Shown here in pieces: positions 44,963 to 50,075 of a stretch of 50,075 nt of DNA (the stretch's first letter is position 1; every line of letters begins with the position of its first letter). Both the position numbers and the translations under genes were made by a program. The notes below the pieces were generated by a model. The model made no database searches. It was not told the origin of the DNA and saw only the letters and a program-made list of their open reading frames with translations. The stretch comes from an uncultured Oscillibacter sp. (GTDB lineage Bacteria; Bacillota; Clostridia; Oscillospirales; Oscillospiraceae): positions 1 through 50,075 of the forward strand of contig CANDBG010000013.1 in the NCBI GenBank assembly GCA_947382875.1, read 5' to 3'.

Positions 44963-44968
44963 CCCTGC

Positions 44969-45979
44969 TTACCCGTTGGCTTCAATTGCACTTGCTTCAA
45001 TCGCTTCCGGAACCGCTAAGCCCATCGCGTCCAAAGCCTCCGAATTGATATACAAATCGTAATTCTCTATGATCTCATAAGGCAGGTCTTCACATGTCGC
45101 TTCGCCGCGAAGTACCTTCGCCGCCATTTGGCCCGTCTGCCTGCCTAACTTTATATAATCCAGTCCGGCGCCCGCTACACAGCCAATCTTCATTTGTTCT
45201 ACCTCTGACCCATATACCGGTACCCCCGCTTCGTTCGTCTTTTCCAATATCGCCGGAAGAACGCCTACTACCGTATTATCTGTCAGGTTCGAAATGCAGT
45301 CTACCCCTTTCGATATCAACGTATCTACCGCTTGTGTCACTTCTGACTGCTCCAATACGCCTACTGCCTCTACCTTGAGTCCATAGGCGGCCGCCTTCTC
45401 CTCATATATCCCTACCGAATACACCGAATTCGCTTCGCTCGTCGTGTAAACAATGCCTACCGTCTCCGCATTGGGCTGAAGCTGGTGGATCAAATCCAAT
45501 TGCGCTTCTACCGGCAGTACGTCCGATGTGCCTGTGATATTGCCGGAATCCAAATTCGCCCCTACCGGGTCCGTGATCGCTGTGAAAATTACCGGAATAT
45601 CCTTGTCTTCCGCCGCCGCATAACACGCCGTCGCGGACGGCGTTGCAATCGCTACCATCAGGTCTACGTCCATCGCCGAAAACGTTGTGCCAATCTGCGT
45701 CGCTATGTTGTCATCAAAACCCGCGTTCTGATACTCTACCGTATAATCCGTTCCTTCTTCAAGTCCCGCTTCCTCCAAGCCTTGAAGGAAGCCGGTGCGG
45801 CAGTTATCCAATGACGCATGCTCGCCATACTGCGATATTCCAATTACCAGAGGCTTGCTTTCGCCGTCATTTGGGGTGTCCGGAGTGTCTGTTTCGCCGG
45901 AACCGCCGCCGCACGCCGCCAGAGAAAGCATCAGGGACAATGTTAGAAGGGCCGCGTAAAATTTCTTCATTTTCATCAT
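44969..45979 (-). CDS. ABC substrate-binding lipoprotein, TrpX-type, Trp-responsive set
   Basis: 336 residues from ATG 45979 (AGGAG upstream). Lipobox LAAC then GGGSGETDTP. The mature part is the PF04392-type binding protein: VIGISQYGEHASLDNCRTGFLQGLEEAG, VAIATPSATAC, VIFTAITDPVGANL, GTSDVLPVEAQLDLI, VGIVYTTSEANS. The family includes the streptococcal TrpX. First gene of the operon after the Trp T-box; ligand most likely tryptophan because of that T-box. Confidence 0.92.
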   Translation of the reverse strand: MMKMKKFYAALLTLSLMLSLAACGGGSGETDTPDTPNDGESKPLVIGISQYGEHASLDNCRTGFLQGLEEAGLEEGTDYTVEYQNAGFDDNIATQIGTTFSAMDVDLMVAIATPSATACYAAAEDKDIPVIFTAITDPVGANLDSGNITGTSDVLPVEAQLDLIHQLQPNAETVGIVYTTSEANSVYSVGIYEEKAAAYGLKVEAVGVLEQSEVTQAVDTLISKGVDCISNLTDNTVVGVLPAILEKTNEAGVPVYGSEVEQMKIGCVAGAGLDYIKLGRQTGQMAAKVLRGEATCEDLPYEIIENYDLYINSEALDAMGLAVPEAIEASAIEANG

Positions 45980-46084
45980 TCATTCTCCTATCTTCTTTTC
46001 GATTTTTACCTTATATGCAAATCAAGGGTTGAACAGGCTGCAATTCAGGCTGTTTGCCGGCTGACGCGGCAAATGCGCAGATGG

Positions 46085-46163
46085 ACGCCGCGCCTTGCAA
46101 TTTCTATCGGAGGTCATTGCCGGAAACACTCCGCAGACCACTGGTACCTCTGTGGCGCGGCGT
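46085..46163 (+). other. structured intergenic element with terminator-like end
   Basis: ACGCCGCGCC (46085-46094) and GGCGCGGCGT (46154-46163) are perfect 10-bp arms, followed on the plus strand by TTTTT. The loop contains further pairing (GAGGT/ACCTC; CCAC/GTGG). It lies between the Trp T-box and its first gene, on the opposite strand. It looks like a dispersed repeat or small RNA remnant; the open frames across it look spurious. The rest of 45980-46305 holds GC-rich repeat sequence and no gene. Confidence 0.4.
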
Positions 46164-46305
46164 TTTTTCGCTGCGGCGGGACGAAGGTTGAATTCCGCCT
46201 CTGCGGAGGCGGCCAAAGGGCTTTGCCCTCTGGACTCCCACAGCCTTTGAAAAGGCTGGCGAAACTTTTTTCTGCGCTTCGCTCTCGTTTTTTGCTGCTT
46301 TCAGG

Positions 46306-46594
46306 AAAACAAAAAAGTCCCGTCCCAATTTGGGACAAGACTTCCATCCTGCGGTGCCACCCAAGTTGACGCTTTCGCGCCCGCTCGTCTCACATACTTC
46401 CATATGCGCCGCGCTGGTAACGGGTGCGGTCCCCGTCAGCCGCTACTGGACACTTCTACAAGCATCGTTCACTCTGCCCTCGCAAGTCCATTCGCTGGAA
46501 CGCCTCCCGCAGCGGTTCCACCTCTCCGCCGCTCTCTGCCGAAAGACTTCTTTCCAGGTACTTCTCTTGCTCACAGGTTTTCCTTGATTGCCTT
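46306..46594 (-). promoter_or_regulatory. T-box leader with tryptophan (UGG) specifier
   Basis: Minus strand: stem I with the AGAGAGCGGCGGAGAGGTGGAA distal features, then GCGAATGGACTTGCGAGG, where GAA-TGG-A fits the standard specifier loop; TGG is at 46488-46490. Next comes the T-box core GGGTGGCACCGCAGG and a terminator (AAGTC-tt-GTCCC-aaatt-GGGAC-g-GGACTTTTTT). Uncharged tRNATrp should promote antitermination into the TrpX-type binding protein, FAH, permease and ATPase genes. Confidence 0.93.
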
Positions 46595-46596
46595 GC

Positions 46597-46625
46597 ATTA
46601 TACGCAACCGACGAACGAATGTCAA
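46597..46625 (-). promoter_or_regulatory. consensus sigma-A promoter of the Trp-responsive operon
   Basis: Perfect TTGACA-N17-TATAAT on the minus strand, directly before the T-box. Confidence 0.95.
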
Positions 46626-46641
46626 CCGTCGAAATGCACAA

Positions 46642-46676
46642 AAACGGCCCCCGCCCTCTTTTTGCAGGGGCCGTGC
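46642..46676 (-). terminator. terminator of the distal ABC operon
   Basis: Minus strand ACGGCCCC...GGGGGCCGT followed by TTTTTG, after the ATP-binding gene and before the next promoter. Confidence 0.75.
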
Positions 46677-46687
46677 GCACATTTTGG

Positions 46688-47482
46688 TCACGAAAGCAAT
46701 AACTTGTCGTCCGCCTCGTCGGAACCGCTCACCTTGCTGAACAGCTCTAAAAGCTGCGGAACGGTCAGCTTCTTTTTCTCCTCGCCCGACACGTCAATCA
46801 CGATTCTGCCGTCATACATCATAATCAGACGGTTCCCATGCGCAATCGCGTCTTTCATGTTGTGTGTGACCATCATAGTCGTTAAGTGGCTCTCAGCAAC
46901 AATCCGGTCCGACAGTTCCAGGACCTTCGCCGCCGTTTTCGGGTCCAGCGCCGCCGTGTGTTCGTCCAGAAGAAGCAGCTTCGGCTTTTGTAAAGATGCC
47001 ATTAGCAGCGTCAGCGCCTGCCGCTGCCCGCCGGAAAGTAAACCCACTTTGCTCGTGAGACGGTCTTCCAGACCCAGGTCCAGTTTTTGCAGCATTTCCT
47101 GATACCGCGTTTTTTCCGCCTTTGTGACGCCCCAGCTTAAACCTCTGCGCTGTCCGCGGCGGGCCGCAAGCGCCAGGTTTTCCAAAATCTGCATCGTCGG
47201 CGCAGTGCCCAGCATCGGATCCTGGAAAACACGGCCAATATATGGCGCGCGCTTGTATTCCGGCAGGTGCGTTACATTGGTGCCGCCGATGGAAATACTG
47301 CCGGAGTCCACCGGCCATGTGCCCGCTACCGCGTTGAGCATGGTCGACTTGCCCGCGCCGTTGCCGCCGATGACCGTGCAGAAATCGCCGTCGTTCAGCG
47401 TCAGGCTTACACCCCGCAGGGCTTGTTTTTCGTTTACCGTCCCTGCGTTGAACGTTTTCCAGATTTCCTTGATTTCAAGCAT
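46688..47482 (-). CDS. ABC transporter ATP-binding protein, distal set
   Basis: 264 residues. Walker A GGNGAGKS (39-46), signature LSGGQ (149-153), Walker B LLDE (171-174). It aligns end to end with the ATPase at 42309-43073, so the two are paralogues. It overlaps the permease gene end by 8 bases. Energises a TrpX-type importer. Confidence 0.93.
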   Translation of the reverse strand: MLEIKEIWKTFNAGTVNEKQALRGVSLTLNDGDFCTVIGGNGAGKSTMLNAVAGTWPVDSGSISIGGTNVTHLPEYKRAPYIGRVFQDPMLGTAPTMQILENLALAARRGQRRGLSWGVTKAEKTRYQEMLQKLDLGLEDRLTSKVGLLSGGQRQALTLLMASLQKPKLLLLDEHTAALDPKTAAKVLELSDRIVAESHLTTMMVTHNMKDAIAHGNRLIMMYDGRIVIDVSGEEKKKLTVPQLLELFSKVSGSDEADDKLLLS

Positions 47483-48425
47483 GACGTGCGCCTCCTGTCT
47501 TTACCGCCGGACGAAGATATTTGCCCTTCCAGTAGGGAATCGAGAGGAAAATTGCTACCACCAACGCGGAGAGCAGCTTCAAATAGTTTGCGTTCAGCCC
47601 CATCGCCAGTACCGCCTGGATTACAATGTAATACAAAATTGCGCCGATGGACACGGCCAGTAGCTTCAGTGCAAAATTGTGGAAAATCCGGCTGAACAAT
47701 ACCTGTCCAATGATTACCGACGCAAGCCCAATGACAATCGCACCACGTCCCATGTTGATCTCGCTGGCGCTCTGAAACTGCGCCAGCAGCGCGCCAGAAA
47801 GCGCTACAAGTCCGTTAGAGAGCATCAGGCCCAGAACTTTTGTAAAGTCCGTGTTGATGCCTTGCGCACGCGCCATGTTCTGGTTTGAGCCGGTCGCCCG
47901 AAGCGCGCAGCCCAGCTCTGTACCGAAAAACCAATACAGTACCGCAATGAGCGCAATGGAGAATAGTCCTACAACCAAGATCGGGTGCCGGTAGAAGGGG
48001 CGTGCGCCCTTGGCTACGTCCTGAACAAATCGCAGAGACACCAGCAGTTTATCCAAAAATTCGTTGTTTGTGACGTTAATCGCAACTGTGGATTTCATAT
48101 CCATAATCGCCAGGTTGATGGACCAAAGTCCTAACTGGGTGAGAATTCCGGACAGGATCGCCGGAATGCCGCAGAAGGTGTGCAGAATACCAGTAACCAG
48201 TCCCGCCAGCATTCCCACCGCCAGGGCGGCCAGCATCGCTAACCAGAGGTTTACGCCGTTGGTGAACAGCATCACAAACGCTGCCGCGCCGGTGCAAAAG
48301 GAGCCGTCTACCGTCAGGTCGGCAATGTCCAGCAGCTTATAGGTGATGTATACGCCAATTGCCATGATGCCCCAGATCAATCCCTGGGAAATCGCGCCCG
48401 GCAGCGCGTTGATGAAATTCAACAT
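47475..48425 (-). CDS. ABC transporter permease, distal set
   Basis: 316 residues, about 9-10 helices, starting with GAISQGLIWGIMAIGVYITYKLLDIADLTVDGSF, the same N-terminal block as its paralogue at 43066-44007. It lies 129 bases after the binding-protein gene and overlaps the ATPase gene. Confidence 0.93.
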   Translation of the reverse strand: MLNFINALPGAISQGLIWGIMAIGVYITYKLLDIADLTVDGSFCTGAAAFVMLFTNGVNLWLAMLAALAVGMLAGLVTGILHTFCGIPAILSGILTQLGLWSINLAIMDMKSTVAINVTNNEFLDKLLVSLRFVQDVAKGARPFYRHPILVVGLFSIALIAVLYWFFGTELGCALRATGSNQNMARAQGINTDFTKVLGLMLSNGLVALSGALLAQFQSASEINMGRGAIVIGLASVIIGQVLFSRIFHNFALKLLAVSIGAILYYIVIQAVLAMGLNANYLKLLSALVVAIFLSIPYWKGKYLRPAVKTGGARHA

Positions 48426-48554
48426 AATTGCTTTGTTCCCCTCTCCTTGAACACGGACGGCTTTGCTTTGTGAACCATACGTCTCGTTCTTTCTGAAATT
48501 GGTTTTGCCTCACGGCGGAAGGTGAATTCCCCCTCCCGCCGCATGGCTTCCGGA

Positions 48555-49607
48555 TTATTCGGCAGCGATTACCTCGTAGCCATCGGGGGCCGTCAGGCCC
48601 AGATCGGCGCAAATCGTTTCGTTATACTTCTTGGTGAACTGCGGCGCATATTCAATTGCCATCGTGGAAATGTCCGCCTTGCCGGTAAGGATATCGGCTG
48701 CCATCTCGCCGGCCTTGTAGCCAATGTCATAGTAGCTGATGGACAGCGTTGCCACGCCGCAGCCGCTGCAAATGCCTTCTTCGCCCACGATGATCGGAAT
48801 TCCCGCAGGACGGCAGATGTTGTCAATTACGCCGGTGTTGTCGGCGCAGGTGTTGTCCGTGGGGACGTAAAGCACATCGCTGCTGCTGGCCGCGTTTTGC
48901 ACAACCGACGCCATATCGTTTGTGTCAGAGAACGGGTATTGGGTGCAGGTATAGCCCAGGGTTTCCAATTCTGTCTGAACGTTGTCCACCTGATATTTGC
49001 TGTTCGGCTCGCCGGAGCAGTAGACAAGGCCGACATTTTTCGCGTCAGGGAACCATTCCTTCACCATGGCCGCCTGCTGGTCCAGAGGCGCGAGGTCGGA
49101 GGTGCCGGAAATGTTGTTGCCTACTGTGCCGCTGAAATTGTCGATGCCGAGGGCCACGCCGTATTCGGTAATGGACGTGCCCAGAATGGGGATATCGGCA
49201 GTTGCGGCAGCGGCGGCCTGAAGGGACGCCGTAGCGTTGGCAAGAATCAGGTCTACGCCGGAGGATACAAAGTTGTTGGCAATGGTGGCGCAGGTAGCGG
49301 AATCGCCCGCGGCGTTGTTGATTTCAATTTCGACATTTTCCTCGCCCAGCAGTTCTTTTACGGCGTCCTGGAAGCCTTCGGTTGCGGCGTCCAGGGCGGG
49401 ATGCGGAGCAAGCTGGCACACGCCGATTTTGTAGGTTTCGCCGGAAGCGTCTCCGTCGGAGGTGTTGTCTCCGCCGGAGGGCTCTTGTGTGTCCTGGGAC
49501 TGGGAGGCGTCGGGGTTCTGGGCGGAGCCGCCGTCGTTTCCGCCGCAGGCGGCCAGGCTTAGGACCAGGGCGCCTGCCAGAATGAGTGCAAGCAATTTCT
49601 TTTTCAT
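48555..49607 (-). CDS. ABC substrate-binding lipoprotein, TrpX-type, distal set
   Basis: 350 residues from ATG 49607 (AGGAG eight bases upstream); the extension to 49724 passes through the leader terminator and is rejected. Lipobox LAAC; an Asp/Ser/Gln-rich spacer; mature PF04392-type domain (YKIGVCQLAPHPALDAATEGFQDAVKELLG, ILANATASLQAAAAATADIPILGTSITEYG, GTSDLAPLDQQAAMV, VGLVYCSGEPNS). Ligand probably an aromatic amino acid, by paralogy and by its leader peptide. Confidence 0.92.
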   Translation of the reverse strand: MKKKLLALILAGALVLSLAACGGNDGGSAQNPDASQSQDTQEPSGGDNTSDGDASGETYKIGVCQLAPHPALDAATEGFQDAVKELLGEENVEIEINNAAGDSATCATIANNFVSSGVDLILANATASLQAAAAATADIPILGTSITEYGVALGIDNFSGTVGNNISGTSDLAPLDQQAAMVKEWFPDAKNVGLVYCSGEPNSKYQVDNVQTELETLGYTCTQYPFSDTNDMASVVQNAASSSDVLYVPTDNTCADNTGVIDNICRPAGIPIIVGEEGICSGCGVATLSISYYDIGYKAGEMAADILTGKADISTMAIEYAPQFTKKYNETICADLGLTAPDGYEVIAAE

Positions 49608-49629
49608 GTTACAATCTCCTAACTCGAAA

Positions 49630-49673
49630 AAATTATACAAAAAGCGGCTCTGCCTTCGAAGACAGAGCCGCTT
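49630..49673 (-). terminator. leader (attenuator) terminator of the distal ABC operon
   Basis: Minus strand 12-bp arms AAAGCGGCTCTG / CAGAGCCGCTTT with loop TCTTCGAAGG, then TTTTTG. It stands between the promoter and the binding-protein gene, 30 bases from its start, with only a leader peptide ahead of it. Confidence 0.85.
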
Positions 49674-49691
49674 TCCATAACTGCCGGTACA

Positions 49692-49707
49692 GCCGGGCAG
49701 CTCCGTC
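49692..49707 (-). promoter_or_regulatory. candidate antiterminator strand of the distal ABC leader
   Basis: Starting with the base after the leader-peptide stop, GACGGAGCUGC can pair along 11 bases (two G-U) with GCGGCUCUGUC, the 5' arm of the terminator. Its last bases also pair with CCGGCAG downstream, giving an alternative hairpin. Confidence 0.6.
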
Positions 49708-49782
49708 CTAATTTCCATGCACAAAACGGCCCGCGCAGCGGACCTTGCTAAAGCGGAAATAGGAAGTGAACTGGCTGCGCAT
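49708..49782 (-). CDS. 24-residue leader peptide, Phe/Tyr-rich
   Basis: ATG 49782 with AAAGGGG nine bases upstream, stop TAG 49708-49710. Begins MRSQFTSYFRF, with Phe5, Tyr8, Phe9, Phe11 and Phe20, and ends HGN. It lies between the promoter and the leader terminator, and its stop codon touches the antiterminator strand. No Trp or Leu codons are present. Its role as an attenuation sensor is inferred. Confidence 0.6.
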   Translation of the reverse strand: MRSQFTSYFRFSKVRCAGRFVHGN

Positions 49783-49839
49783 AGAGGTTAGCCCCTTTCG
49801 GCTTTTTGCCGCTTCTGCGGCATCGTTTTTTCTTTTAAC

Positions 49840-49868
49840 ACCATACAGCTTTAAACAGATAAAGTCAA
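49840..49868 (-). promoter_or_regulatory. sigma-A promoter of the distal ABC operon
   Basis: Minus strand TTGACT-N17-TATGGT, about 58 bases before the leader-peptide start. Confidence 0.65.
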
Positions 49869-49917
49869 CCGTCATTTTCAACAAAATCACTTCTTTTTTC
49901 TTTCCTTCCCAGGAAAG

Positions 49918-50075
49918 CGGGGCGCGCCTCGCGGCGAGCAGCGCTTTTTATATTCCCCTGCGGGGGACGCGGCTTGCGCCGCGGGATGGTGGCTTGCCGC
50001 TCATCGGCGGCTGGGCAGTCCCACCCCCCATTTTCTCTTTTTCTTCGCCAAGAAAAAGAGAAAACGGGCCGTGGA
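49918..50075. repeat. dispersed repeat A, copy 2 (cut by the window end)
   Basis: 49953-50075 matches 10532-10654 with two mismatches, including the 15-bp TTTTCTCTTTTTCTT hairpin. The GGCGCGCCTCGCGGCG prefix at 49920-49935 is the reverse complement of sequence near 11299-11314, at the outer end of the inverted copy. The element continues past the window. Confidence 0.85.

Noticed and set aside
46022-46403. Small proteins across the intergenic block, both strands
   Set aside because: The frames run through repeats, T-box and terminators and change meaning with each; no ribosome sites or protein-like composition.

Overview
The window looks like chromosome of a gut-type, GC-rich clostridium of the Oscillospiraceae (Oscillibacter/Dysosmobacter/Lawsonibacter-like). 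The inference rests on Firmicute control elements (two T-box leaders, a CIRCE operator), SLH-domain surface proteins, a small DUF6774-type protein, pyruvate phosphate dikinase, strong AGGAGG ribosome sites, and several families of short GC-rich intergenic repeats. I see no rRNA, tRNA or CRISPR array.

Layout. 1-1052: the tail of a chemotaxis receptor overlapping a flavin-binding-type lipoprotein, then a palindromic repeat and a terminator. 1082-3957: a small membrane protein, YmdB-type phosphodiesterase, YbaK-type editing deacylase and an Mre11/YhaO-type phosphoesterase. 4126-14070 is an envelope region: a large SLH protein whose 5' half is markedly AT-rich, a glycosyltransferase-CsaB fusion that probably makes the pyruvylated polymer SLH domains bind, a DUF4330 protein, and a secreted LysM 5'-nucleotidase. 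It also holds a possible orphan nuclease and a repeat-rich intergenic kilobase. 14118-16042: pyridoxamine kinase and, divergently, a lipoprotein barnase with its overlapping barstar inhibitor.

16083-22365 (minus strand): a leucine operon with a consensus promoter and a T-box whose specifier reads best as CUG (Leu), then DUF6891-leuA-leuC-methyltransferase-leuD-leuB. The DUF6891 and methyltransferase genes are unusual guests. 22372-23052 is a scar of broken mobile DNA (phage-like fragments and an IS30 transposase tail). 23383-30327 (minus): one operon of two solute-binding lipoproteins, a methyl-accepting protein and a hybrid histidine kinase, with no permease, ATPase or response regulator; it looks like a sensory module. 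30522-33961: a sodium-coupled amino acid transporter, a membrane-anchored glycosidase-like protein and a PHP phosphatase. 33968-38846: hrcA-grpE-dnaK-dnaJ under a CIRCE-overlapped promoter. 39093-41723: ppdK. Two small genes follow.

42309-49868 (minus): two complete TrpX-type amino acid ABC transporter sets arranged head to tail. The proximal set (with an inserted fumarylacetoacetate-hydrolase-family gene) lies behind a T-box whose specifier is UGG (Trp). The distal set lies behind a different, apparently undescribed leader: promoter, a 24-codon Phe/Tyr-rich peptide, an 11-bp antiterminator starting at its stop codon, and an intrinsic terminator. This candidate attenuator is the most interesting new signal. 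The window ends inside a repeat nearly identical over 123 bases to one at 10532-10654.
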